Shown one piece after another: positions 34,768-43,025 of a stretch of DNA of 64,000 nt. The notes beneath the pieces are model-generated. The model ran no database searches and was not told where the DNA came from. It worked only from the letters and a program-made list of their open reading frames with translations. The stretch lies in the NCBI GenBank assembly GCA_015709595.1, contig CP054178.1:3663205-3727204 (forward strand), written 5' to 3'. The position numbers and the translations under genes are program-made. The DNA is from Phycisphaeraceae bacterium. GTDB lineage: Bacteria; Planctomycetota; Phycisphaerae; Phycisphaerales; SM1A02. Position 1 is the stretch's first letter. Each line of letters starts with the position of its first letter.

Positions 34768-36513
34768 TCAGGCGATCGGCTCGACGGTCTCCAGCGTGTC
34801 GGCCTGGGCGAAGGTCGCCACTTCCTGCATGGTTGTCGCCCCCTTGAGGGCCTTGATCTTGCCATCCTGCACCAGCGTTCGCATGCCGGCCCGGATCGCC
34901 GCAGCCCGGATGCGCCCGATCGGCGCCCGTTCGAACGCGAGTTCGCGGATTTCCTGGTTCATTCGCATCAGTTCGAAGATGCCCTTCCGTCCGCGGAAGC
35001 CGGTCTTCACGCAGTTGGCGCATCCCACGGGCTTCATGATCTGCCCCTTGGCGGCCTCTTCAGGCGAGATGCCGATGAGCCGCATGTACTTGGGATCGGG
35101 GTTGGATTCGAGCGTCTTGCACTGGGGGCAGAGAATGCGGACCAGGCGCTGGGCCATGATCGCCTGCACCGAACTGGCCGCCAGGTAGGGCTTCACGCCC
35201 ATATCGATGAGTCGGGTGATCGCGGACGGCGCGTCGTTGGTGTGCAGGGTGGAGAAGACCAGGTGGCCGGTCAGGGCCGCCTGGATGGCCACCTCGGCCA
35301 CGTCGTAGTCGCGGATTTCGCCGACCAGGATGATGTTGGGCGCCTGGCGCAGCATGGCGCGAAGGATGATCGGGAACGTGAGCCCGATGTTCTCGCGCAC
35401 CTGGCACTGGTTGATGCCGTTGAAGTGATACTCGATGGGATCCTCGGCCGTGATGATCTTCCGGTCGGGCCGGTTGAGGATGTCCAGCGCCGAATAGAGC
35501 GTCGTGGTCTTGCCGGAGCCGGTGGGTCCGGTCACGAGGAAGATTCCGTTGGGCCGCCGGATGATGCGGTTGAACTCATCCAGCGTGTCCTGCTCGAAGC
35601 CCAGGTTGATGAGGCCGATGCGGACGGAATCGCTGCGCAGAATACGCAGCACCACCGACTCGCCGTGATAGGCGGGGCAGCACGACACGCGGAAGTCCAC
35701 CGCCTCGCCGTCCACCGGCATCTTGATGCGGCCGTCCTGGGGCACGCGCCGCTCGGCGATGTTGACGCCCGCCATCAGCTTCAGACGGGCCAGCAGGGCG
35801 GCCTGCATGCGCTTGGGCAGGTTGTCGCGCACGTGGCAGACGCCGTCGATCCGATAGCGCAGCAGGACGCGATCCTCCATCGGCTCGACGTGGATGTCAG
35901 ACGCCCGGCTTCGCACCGCCTCGGTGATCATTCGGTTGACGAGGCGGATGATCGGGGCGTCGGCGCCGGCCTCGATGTCAATCGAGGCGTCCACCGATGT
36001 ATCCACCGAGCGGTCCATTGTCACGTCCACCGAGTCGGTGACCAGCGACTCCTCGGAGAACATGCCCTTGCCGCCCTCCCCCGACCCGCCCCCGTCGATG
36101 TACTGCTTGATCTGCCGCTTGGACGCGATGGCCGTGTCAATCTCGGTATTGAGCCGGAATCGAAGCAGGTCGAGCAGTTCAAGGTCCATGGGATCATGGA
36201 TCAGCAGCCGCAGGCGGCCGTTCTCCTTGCCCAGCGGCAGGACCAGGTGCTTCTTGATGAGATCCTCGGGAATGAGCGACCGATCAACCCGCCCGCTGGC
36301 CTCGGGGCGGTCGAGGTTCAGAAACTCCATGTCAAACTGGGCGGCCAGCCCCTTGGCGACATCCTCCTCGCTGCAATGTCCGGCCTCGATGAGGGCTTCG
36401 CCGAGGCGTTTTCCGGTCCGCTGGCTGATCTGAATGGCCTGCTGGACCTGCTCCGCCGTGACGACCTTCCACGAGGTCAGGATATCACCGAGTTTCTGAC
36501 GCTTTCGTGCCAT
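34768..36513 (-). CDS. Second PilB/GspE-family assembly ATPase
   Basis: 581 residues. The N-terminal MshEN-like domain (about 1-145) is followed by a linker rich in Ser, Asp and Gly (GGGSGEGGKGMFSEESLV and a VDVTMDRSVDTSVDASIDI repeat-like stretch, about 150-205). Then N2 (ASDIHVEPMEDRVLLRYRID) and the ATPase: Walker A GPTGSGKTT (about 328), Walker B APNIILVGEIRD, STLHTNDA, and zinc tetracysteines CPQC...CANC. ATG 36513 has AGGAG upstream. It heads the unit with pilT. Two extension ATPases in one locus imply two machines or alternate motors sharing one platform. Confidence 0.94.
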   Translation of the reverse strand: MARKRQKLGDILTSWKVVTAEQVQQAIQISQRTGKRLGEALIEAGHCSEEDVAKGLAAQFDMEFLNLDRPEASGRVDRSLIPEDLIKKHLVLPLGKENGRLRLLIHDPMDLELLDLLRFRLNTEIDTAIASKRQIKQYIDGGGSGEGGKGMFSEESLVTDSVDVTMDRSVDTSVDASIDIEAGADAPIIRLVNRMITEAVRSRASDIHVEPMEDRVLLRYRIDGVCHVRDNLPKRMQAALLARLKLMAGVNIAERRVPQDGRIKMPVDGEAVDFRVSCCPAYHGESVVLRILRSDSVRIGLINLGFEQDTLDEFNRIIRRPNGIFLVTGPTGSGKTTTLYSALDILNRPDRKIITAEDPIEYHFNGINQCQVRENIGLTFPIILRAMLRQAPNIILVGEIRDYDVAEVAIQAALTGHLVFSTLHTNDAPSAITRLIDMGVKPYLAASSVQAIMAQRLVRILCPQCKTLESNPDPKYMRLIGISPEEAAKGQIMKPVGCANCVKTGFRGRKGIFELMRMNQEIRELAFERAPIGRIRAAAIRAGMRTLVQDGKIKALKGATTMQEVATFAQADTLETVEPIA

Positions 36514-36583
36514 TCGATCTCCTGAACTCGAACGAGCCCGCTGCGGGACATCCGTCGAACCGACGGGTTCAGCCAAGCCCCCT

Positions 36584-36612
36584 AGTATGGTGCCTTCTCG
36601 ACGAAAACGCAA
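36584..36612 (-). promoter_or_regulatory. Candidate promoter of the pilB2-pilT unit
   Basis: Leftward TTGCGT (36612-36607), 17-nt spacer, CATACT (36589-36584), in the 167-bp divergent gap with coaB. The predicted leader is about 60 nt. Confidence 0.4.
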
Positions 36613-36680
36613 GGTCTTCCCGTCGGGCGGCCCGTACTTCTCCAACGATCCGCCAGCCAAACCCCCTGAACAATAGTCCC

Positions 36681-37349
36681 ATGACGCATCCGCCGAGACT
36701 GCTGGTCACGATGGGACCGACGCACGAACCCATCGACCGGGTCCGGTTCATTGGAAACCAGTCGTCGGGCCGCATGGGCCTGGCCATCGCCAAGGCGGCG
36801 GTGATGCGGAACTGGACAACCACCGCGCTCGTCGGTCCGGTGGATTCGACGGTCGTTCCGGTCCATTCGGATATCCGGGTGCGTCGGTTCCAGACAACCG
36901 CCGACCTGCAGACGCTGCTGCGACAGGAGTGGCCTGTCCATGACATGCTTGTCATGGCCGCCGCGGTGGCGGACTTCCGCCCCGTGCCGGGAACCACACC
37001 GGAGAAGATTCAGCGCGGTGCGGCGGGGCTGACGCTCCATTTGGAACCCACCCCGGACCTGGTCGCCGAAGCCGCCTCCAGCCGGCGACCTGACCAACTG
37101 GTCGTCGCCTTCGCTCTGGAGCCGTCGGCGCAACTGGAAGCCGCCGCCCGCCGAAAGATGACCCGCAAGGGGGTGGATGCAATCGTCGCCAACCCGCTGG
37201 AGACGATGGGTCACCCGGACGTGTGCGGCCGGGTTCTGACTTCAGACGGGCGGGAGCTCATCCCGGCCGATGGTCAGCCCCTGCGCAAGGAGGCCTTCGC
37301 ATCCTGGCTGATCGACGTCATCTCGACCCTGCGAGCGGCTCGACTGTAG
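36681..37349 (+). CDS. coaB: Phosphopantothenate-cysteine ligase (standalone CoaB)
   Basis: 222 residues. It joins cysteine to phosphopantothenate in coenzyme A synthesis. TMGPTHEPIDRVRFIGNQSS then GRMG corresponds to the GGTxEPIDxVRFIxNxSSGxMG nucleotide-binding start of DFP domains. MAAAVADFRPVPGTTPEKI carries the conserved AAVADF and K. VVAFALEP replaces the usual GFAAET. The CoaC decarboxylase half usually fused in front is absent here, so it must be encoded elsewhere. I start at ATG 36681; the upstream in-frame extension overlaps the divergent pilB2 promoter. Confidence 0.85.
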   Translation: MTHPPRLLVTMGPTHEPIDRVRFIGNQSSGRMGLAIAKAAVMRNWTTTALVGPVDSTVVPVHSDIRVRRFQTTADLQTLLRQEWPVHDMLVMAAAVADFRPVPGTTPEKIQRGAAGLTLHLEPTPDLVAEAASSRRPDQLVVAFALEPSAQLEAAARRKMTRKGVDAIVANPLETMGHPDVCGRVLTSDGRELIPADGQPLRKEAFASWLIDVISTLRAARL

Positions 37350-37410
37350 CCCCCGCGGCACTACCCTTGCCGACCGGTCCAGGCGACCTCCGCTTGACTC
37401 ACGCTCGATC

Positions 37411-38889
37411 ATGAACGATCTGGCATCCCCGCACATCCACGGATCGAACCCCGCCAGAAGACCCGGCGTTGCCTTCTGGATCGCCGTGACCGTCGGTGCG
37501 TCGGGCATCGGCTGGCTCATCTGGCACTCACTGGCCGACGTCCATCATGCCCCTCACCGGAGCGAACCGCCCCCGTGGTGGCCGATCGGAGTGCTTCCGT
37601 TCGTCGTGATTCTTTCGGCCATCGCCTTTCTCCCCCTGATCCCGGCGACGCGGCACTGGTGGGAGAGCAACCTGCACCGCTTCTACGTGGCCCTGGGATG
37701 CGCGGCGGCCACGGTCGCCTTCGCCCTGTTCTCCCTGGGTTGGCACGAGGTCATCACGCTGCTGGAGCACGCGGTGGTGTCGGAGTACCTGCCGTTCATC
37801 GTCCTGCTCTTCTCCCTGTACGTGGTATCAGGCGGAATCCGCCTTTCGGGCGATCTTCCCGCCCGGCCCTGGGTCAACACGACCTTTCTGGCCGCCGGAG
37901 GGGTGCTGGCCAGCATCATCGGCACGACGGGCGCCAGCATGCTGCTCATCCGCCCGCTGCTGGAGACGAACGCCGAACGGCGTCACAAGGTGCACACCGT
38001 GGTGTTCTTCATCTTCCTGGTCAGCAACATCGGTGGGACGCTGCTGCCGATCGGAGACCCGCCGCTGTTTCTGGGTTACCTCAAGGGCGTGGAGTTCTTC
38101 TGGACGCTCAACCTGGCCGGCCCCTGGTTTCTCACCGTGCTGCTGCTGCTGGTCGGCTACTTCCTGCTGGATCGCTGGCTCCACGCCCGCGAGGACGTTG
38201 CCGGTCTGCAGCGTGACGCGCTCCAGCACCGTCCGCTGCGGCTGGAAGGCGCGGTCAACCTGGTCTGGATCGGCGGCATCGTGCTCGCGGTGGCGGGACT
38301 GGTGCCGGGGCGGCAGCTGCCCGTCGTGGAGTGGACGGTCTTCCCATTCCTGCGAGAACTGGTGATGCTCGCCATCGTGGGGCTGTCGCTGTGGACCACG
38401 CCGCGACAGGTTCGACTTGACAACCGCTTCAACTACGCGGCCATTCTCGAGGTCGCCGCCCTGTTCATCGGCATCTTCATCGCCATGCAGATTCCGGTCA
38501 TGGTGCTGCAGGTGGAAGGCCCGCGTTTCGGCCTGAGTGAACCCTGGCAGTTCTTCTGGTTGACGGGCGCCCTGTCCAGTTTCCTGGACAACGCACCGAC
38601 CTACGTCGTCTTCTTTGAAACCGCCAACGCCATGCCCCAGCCGCCGGGTTCGGACGTGGTGGCGCTCACCGGCGGACGGTTCATCCGTGAGGATCTCCTG
38701 GCGGGGATCTCGCTCGGCGCGGTGTTCATGGGCGCGATGACCTACATTGGCAACGGACCGAACTTCATGGTCAAGTCCATCGCGGAGCAGTCGGGCGTGC
38801 GGATGCCCAGCTTCTTCGGATACATGGCGTACAGCGGCGTCATTCTGCTTCCCACCTTCGTGCTGGTGACGCTGGTGTTTCTGCGCTAA
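37411..38889 (+). CDS. Sodium:proton antiporter-like / CitMHS-type membrane transporter
   Basis: 492 residues with about twelve to thirteen hydrophobic segments. SEYLPFIVLLFSLYVVSGGI, GTTGASMLLIRPLL (ion transporter superfamily-like), VSNIGGTLLPIGDPPLFLG and LTGALSSFLDNAPTYVVFF are typical of NhaD and related antiporters in the ion transporter superfamily. The NIGGTLxPxGDPP and SxxLDNAPT blocks are the duplicated re-entrant signature loops. A 40-residue soluble loop lies near residues 255-275. It follows coaB after 61 nt. Exact ion specificity cannot be read from sequence. Confidence 0.82.
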   Translation: MNDLASPHIHGSNPARRPGVAFWIAVTVGASGIGWLIWHSLADVHHAPHRSEPPPWWPIGVLPFVVILSAIAFLPLIPATRHWWESNLHRFYVALGCAAATVAFALFSLGWHEVITLLEHAVVSEYLPFIVLLFSLYVVSGGIRLSGDLPARPWVNTTFLAAGGVLASIIGTTGASMLLIRPLLETNAERRHKVHTVVFFIFLVSNIGGTLLPIGDPPLFLGYLKGVEFFWTLNLAGPWFLTVLLLLVGYFLLDRWLHAREDVAGLQRDALQHRPLRLEGAVNLVWIGGIVLAVAGLVPGRQLPVVEWTVFPFLRELVMLAIVGLSLWTTPRQVRLDNRFNYAAILEVAALFIGIFIAMQIPVMVLQVEGPRFGLSEPWQFFWLTGALSSFLDNAPTYVVFFETANAMPQPPGSDVVALTGGRFIREDLLAGISLGAVFMGAMTYIGNGPNFMVKSIAEQSGVRMPSFFGYMAYSGVILLPTFVLVTLVFLR

Positions 38890-38924
38890 GGTCACCGGAG
38901 ACGGCACACGTTCGGAGCCGGACG

Positions 38925-39752
38925 ATGCTCAAGCGAATCCTCGTCGGACTGGGCGGAACGCCGTACACCCTGGCGGCGATGCAGCACGCGCTCGACTTGG
39001 CCAGGCGGCATCAGGCCGAAACCACCGGCGTAACCGTGCTCGAGGCCTCGCAGGTGGCGGACGTGGGGCCCGTGCCGCTGGGGGCCGGTGCGGCGGCGGC
39101 GGAACTGCGCGAACACCGCGTGCGCGAAATTCTCGCGGCGCAGGATGAACAGATCGCCCGGTTTCATCGACTGTTCGACAGCGCCAACTGCGTGGCCAGG
39201 GTCATCCGTGAGACCGGCGACCCCTTCGAGGAACTGACGTCCCTCTGGCGATATCACGACCTCACCATCCTCGGGCTGCAGGGATTGTTCGAGTACGGGG
39301 TGGTGCGCGATCCGCAGGACTGCGTCGTCCGGCTCATCGCCAAGGGCGTGCGACCGATTCTCGCGGTGGCGCGCGAACACCGCGTGATCCGCCGCGTCGT
39401 GATCGCCTACAACGGGTCGATGGGATCGGCCAAGACGATGAAGCGCTTCATCCAGAGCCGTCTCTGGGATGACCCCGAGATTCATATCGTCTGCTTCGAA
39501 CTGCCGGAGGGCGAGTCGCGCGCGCTGCTTCACGCCGCCCAGGATTACTGCCGCGCGCATGGATACGAGGCCGCCATTCATCACGTCCAGGAATCCCCCC
39601 GCAGCGGCCTGCCGCCGTTCGTCGAGCGACTCGGCGCCGATCTGGTCGTGATGGGCTCGACAAACCGTTCGCGACTCGCCAAACTCATGCTCGGCGACAC
39701 CGCCGTCCACATGCTCCGACACGCCACCATCCCGCTGTTCCTGGGCCAGTGA
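38925..39752 (+). CDS. Universal stress protein with two tandem UspA domains
   Basis: 275 residues. MLKRILVGLGGTPYTLAAMQ begins the first domain. The second begins near residue 156 (RRVVIAYNGSMGSAKTMKRF) and ends with VVMGSTNRSRLAKLMLGDTA, an ATP-binding G-2x-G-9x-G-S/T-like motif; the first domain's equivalent is degenerate. Cytoplasmic stress-response protein of unknown molecular role. It starts 35 nt after the antiporter gene and overlaps the next ABC ATPase start by 4 nt (GTGA), so it is probably in one operon with both. Confidence 0.85.
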   Translation: MLKRILVGLGGTPYTLAAMQHALDLARRHQAETTGVTVLEASQVADVGPVPLGAGAAAAELREHRVREILAAQDEQIARFHRLFDSANCVARVIRETGDPFEELTSLWRYHDLTILGLQGLFEYGVVRDPQDCVVRLIAKGVRPILAVAREHRVIRRVVIAYNGSMGSAKTMKRFIQSRLWDDPEIHIVCFELPEGESRALLHAAQDYCRAHGYEAAIHHVQESPRSGLPPFVERLGADLVVMGSTNRSRLAKLMLGDTAVHMLRHATIPLFLGQ

Positions 39753-40720
39753 TCGACGAGTCTTCCCACCCAGCCGCCGACGCGCCGCCAGTCATCGAGG
39801 CGAGGAATGTCTCATTTTCCTACGCGGCGCGACGATCGGCAGCACCCGTGCTGAAGGAGGTCGCTTTCAGCATTCAGGCGGGCCAGATGGCGGCGCTGCT
39901 CGGCCCCAACGGATGCGGCAAGTCCACCTTGCTGCGGCTGATTGCCGGCGCGCTGACGCCTGACGCCGGGGAGATCCGAGTCGGGGGCCGAGCCGACGCG
40001 GCGGAACGCCGCCGCCTGCTCAGCATCGTCTTTCAACGCAATGGTCTGGACAAGCATCTGTCCGTCCGTGAGAACCTGCTGTTTCAGGCGGCGCTCTACG
40101 GGCTGACGGGGCGAGCCGCGCGTGAGCGCGTCGAGGCCGACCTGGCGGCCTCCGGACTGATGGAACGGGCGGATCAGCGCGTCAAGACGCTCTCGGGCGG
40201 TCTGGCCCGGCGTGCGGAGCTCTGCCGCGCGCTCCTGCACAGGCCGCACGTGCTGCTGCTGGATGAACCGACCGCGGGGCTCGATCCGGGAGCGCGCGAC
40301 GCGTTTCTTGAATCGCTCGACCAGCGCCGACGCGACGACGGGCTGACCGTGCTGCTCACCACGCATCTGGTGGACGAGGCGGACCGCTCCGATCGCGTGC
40401 TGCTGATGCACAAAGGCGAACTGGTGGCCGACGGTCCGCCGGGCGTGCTGCGGGCCCGGTTGGGAGATCGGCTCATTACGCTGCACGGCCCGGCGTCGCC
40501 TCCCGCGATGGACGGGATCACCTGGGCGCGGCGCCGCGGCGCCTGGACGGCGGCCATCGCCGGCGGGCGGACGGGCATCGGTGCGATCGCGAACGAACTG
40601 GCGTCCCAGGGCCGCTCGTTCACCATCGCGCCGCCCACGCTGGGTGACTTGTTCGAGCAGTTGACGGGCGCATCGCTGTCGCCGCGAGCTGACGACGACG
40701 CCGTGGAACTCGCCGCATGA
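39749..40720 (+). CDS. ABC-2 type transporter ATP-binding protein
   Basis: 323 residues. Walker A GPNGCGKST, Q-loop VFQRNGLDKHLSVRENL, signature LSGGLARRAELCRAL, Walker B VLLLDEPTAGLDP, and switch His TTHLVDEAD. The order and DEPTAGLDP are those of drug or polysaccharide ABC-2 exporter ATPases (DrrA/NodI-like). It ends with a 90-residue C-terminal extension. GTG start at 39749 overlaps the USP stop; its own stop overlaps the permease start (ATGA), so the ATPase-permease pair is coupled. Confidence 0.9.
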   Translation: MIDESSHPAADAPPVIEARNVSFSYAARRSAAPVLKEVAFSIQAGQMAALLGPNGCGKSTLLRLIAGALTPDAGEIRVGGRADAAERRRLLSIVFQRNGLDKHLSVRENLLFQAALYGLTGRAARERVEADLAASGLMERADQRVKTLSGGLARRAELCRALLHRPHVLLLDEPTAGLDPGARDAFLESLDQRRRDDGLTVLLTTHLVDEADRSDRVLLMHKGELVADGPPGVLRARLGDRLITLHGPASPPAMDGITWARRRGAWTAAIAGGRTGIGAIANELASQGRSFTIAPPTLGDLFEQLTGASLSPRADDDAVELAA

Positions 40721-41511
40721 ATCACGACGGCGCCATCGATCGACCCAGCGGCATGACGGCGTGCGCCACCCTGGCGCGGCGCGAGGTGCTGCGGTTTCTT
40801 CGTCAGCCGGCACGCCTCGTGGCGGCGATCGCAACCCCCGCGCTGCTTTGGGTGTTCCTCACGGCGGGACTGACCGGCGCCATGGGATTGAAACTCACCG
40901 GCGACGGCGCGGTGGACTTTGGCGCGTTCCTGCTGCCGGGCACGCTGACGCTGGTGGCGATGTTCGCCTCGATTTTCTCGGCGATTTCCGTGATCGAGGA
41001 TCGGGATCAGGGATGGCTGCAGGCGGTGCTGGTGTCGCCCGCGCCGCGATGGAGCATCGCACTGGGCAAGACCGCGGGGGGCACGGTGCTGGCCTTCGCT
41101 CAGGCGGCCGTGCTGTTGCCGCTGTTCCTGGCACGGGGAGAACTACCCGGCGCGGAATCGGCCGGACTGACCATGCTGGCGCTGTTCCTCACCTGTCTCG
41201 GCGTCACGGGCATGGGAGTCGTGCTGGCGTGGCGGTGTGATTCGTCGCAGTCCTTCCACGCCGTGATGAATCTGGTCTTCATGCCCATGTGGCTGCTCTC
41301 CGGCGCGTTCTTTCCAATTGACGAGGCGGCCGGCTGGCTGAGCGCCGTGGCGTGGATCAACCCGCTGACGTGGTGCACCGAGGCGATTCGACGACCGCTG
41401 CTGGGACAGGAGGTTGGATGGATGCTCTGGCTCACCGCCGCCTACGCGGCGTCGATGCTGCTCGCGGCCACGGCGATGGTCGCCCGACCCGGAAAAAGGT
41501 CGGCGACCTGA
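40717..41511 (+). CDS. ABC-2 type transporter permease
   Basis: 264 residues with about six membrane segments. FLRQPARLVAAIATPALLWV, FLLPGTLTLVAMFASIFSAI, EDRDQGWLQAVLVSPAPRWS, and MNLVFMPMWLLSGAFFPIDE followed by AVAWINPLTWCTEAIRRPLL are ABC-2 permease features (the MxxLSGxxFPxxxxP and NPLTY-like blocks). It pairs with the preceding ATPase. Substrate unknown: antibiotics, lipids or glycans are possible for the family. Confidence 0.88.
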   Translation: MNHDGAIDRPSGMTACATLARREVLRFLRQPARLVAAIATPALLWVFLTAGLTGAMGLKLTGDGAVDFGAFLLPGTLTLVAMFASIFSAISVIEDRDQGWLQAVLVSPAPRWSIALGKTAGGTVLAFAQAAVLLPLFLARGELPGAESAGLTMLALFLTCLGVTGMGVVLAWRCDSSQSFHAVMNLVFMPMWLLSGAFFPIDEAAGWLSAVAWINPLTWCTEAIRRPLLGQEVGWMLWLTAAYAASMLLAATAMVARPGKRSAT

Positions 41512-41564
41512 GCGGCCCCCCCGGCGCCGTCGGCTGCCCGCCCCGTTGCGGCGACGAGGCCGCG

Positions 41565-42962
41565 TCAGTGATGCACCCGCTCGCCGAGGCAGCGTGAGAC
41601 TTCCCGGAGCGCGATGTCCACGGTGTGCTGATCCGGTCCTTCGAGATTCAGGCGCAGGAGCGGCTCGGTGTTGCTCATGCGGACGTTGCACCACCAGGCG
41701 CCAAGGTCGATGGTGAGCCCGTCAAGCTCCTCGATCCTGGCGTCCGGGTAGAGCCCGCGCAGGCGCTTCAGCGCGCCTTCCTTGTCCTCGGTGCGGAAGT
41801 TGATCTCGCCCGACTGGGCGTAACGCCTCGCCGGGGCGATCTGCTTGCTCATGGTTCCGCCGCTCTCCGCCAGGGCGCTGACGATGCAGGCGAAGGCGAT
41901 GGCGCCGGAGTCGGCGTTGAAGTTGTCGCGGAAGTAGAAGTGGCCCGAGAGCTCCCCTCCGAACACCGCGCCGTGATCGGCCATCTTCTGCTTCATGAAC
42001 ACGTGCCCCACGCGGCACTTGACGGGCACGCCGCCCGCCTCCTGCACCATCTCGGGCAGGGCCTTGCTGGAGCGCAGGTCGTAGACGATCGAGGCGCCGG
42101 GGTGGGTCTTGAGGAACCGCGTCGCCAGCCACGCCGTCAGGTGATCGCAGCCCACGGTGCGCCCCGTCTCATCCACCACCACGCAGCGGTCGGCGTCGCC
42201 GTCGAAGCAGATGCCCAGGTGCGCCTTGGAATCCACCACCGCCTTCTTGAGCTGCGCCAGGTTCGACTCCACCAGAGGGTTCGGCTCGTGGACGAACGTT
42301 CCCTTGCTGTTGTCGAAGTTGAGTTCGATGATCTTCAGCCCCGGGACTCCCTTGAAGACCTTCGGGATCATCGTGCCCGCCATGCCGTTGCTGGCGTCGA
42401 TGACCACCTTGATGGTCTTGGCGCCGTCCAGCAGAAGCGGGGAGACGAACTGCAGCACGTGACGGGCGTAGTCGGCCCACAGGTCGCGTGACTCCTCGCG
42501 CCCGTTCTTCGGCACGATCTTGTCCGCGCTGGCCATGGCGGCGTAGCGGCGCACGTCGTCCAGCCCCGTCTCCATGCCCACCGGCTTGCCGTGAATCTTG
42601 CAGATCTTGAAGCCGTTGTAGTTGGCGGGATTGTGCGAGGCGGTCACCTGCACGCCGCCCGCGCAGGACAGGAAGTTGACCGCGAAGGTGACGAACGGGG
42701 TGTCGACCAGCCCCACGTCGATGATGTGGGCGCCGTAGTCGTTGATGCCCTTCTTGAGCGCCTTGGCCAGGGCGGGACCGCTGGCGCGCATGTCGCGCCC
42801 CACGACGACGTGGCGCATCATGGGGTCGTCGTACCCCGCGTCGGACGCCACCTGCGTCAGATACTGCCCGCACGCGTAGCCGATCTGCCACGAGAGTTTC
42901 TCATTGAGCGGCTTGGGATAGGTGGCGCGGACGTCGTAGGCCTTGAAAACCTTGCCCAGCAT
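41565..42962 (-). CDS. Phosphomannomutase/phosphoglucomutase
   Basis: 465 residues. Alpha-D-phosphohexomutase interconverting hexose 1- and 6-phosphates for nucleotide-sugar supply. The phosphoserine loop is VTASHNPANYNG, the metal loop CFDGDADRC, the sugar loop FGGELSGHFYF, and the phosphate-binding region RMSNTEPLLRLNLEG. All four domains are complete. MLGKVFKAYDVRATYP is the expected start. A role upstream of surface polysaccharide synthesis is likely. It is followed leftward by the end of the ABC permease, convergent, with 53 bp between. Confidence 0.93.
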   Translation of the reverse strand: MLGKVFKAYDVRATYPKPLNEKLSWQIGYACGQYLTQVASDAGYDDPMMRHVVVGRDMRASGPALAKALKKGINDYGAHIIDVGLVDTPFVTFAVNFLSCAGGVQVTASHNPANYNGFKICKIHGKPVGMETGLDDVRRYAAMASADKIVPKNGREESRDLWADYARHVLQFVSPLLLDGAKTIKVVIDASNGMAGTMIPKVFKGVPGLKIIELNFDNSKGTFVHEPNPLVESNLAQLKKAVVDSKAHLGICFDGDADRCVVVDETGRTVGCDHLTAWLATRFLKTHPGASIVYDLRSSKALPEMVQEAGGVPVKCRVGHVFMKQKMADHGAVFGGELSGHFYFRDNFNADSGAIAFACIVSALAESGGTMSKQIAPARRYAQSGEINFRTEDKEGALKRLRGLYPDARIEELDGLTIDLGAWWCNVRMSNTEPLLRLNLEGPDQHTVDIALREVSRCLGERVHH

Positions 42963-43025
42963 GATCGGGGGCTCTCCGAAGGGTGTACCGAAGGCCCCAA
43001 CAATAGGCCCAGGGAAGGACCGATT

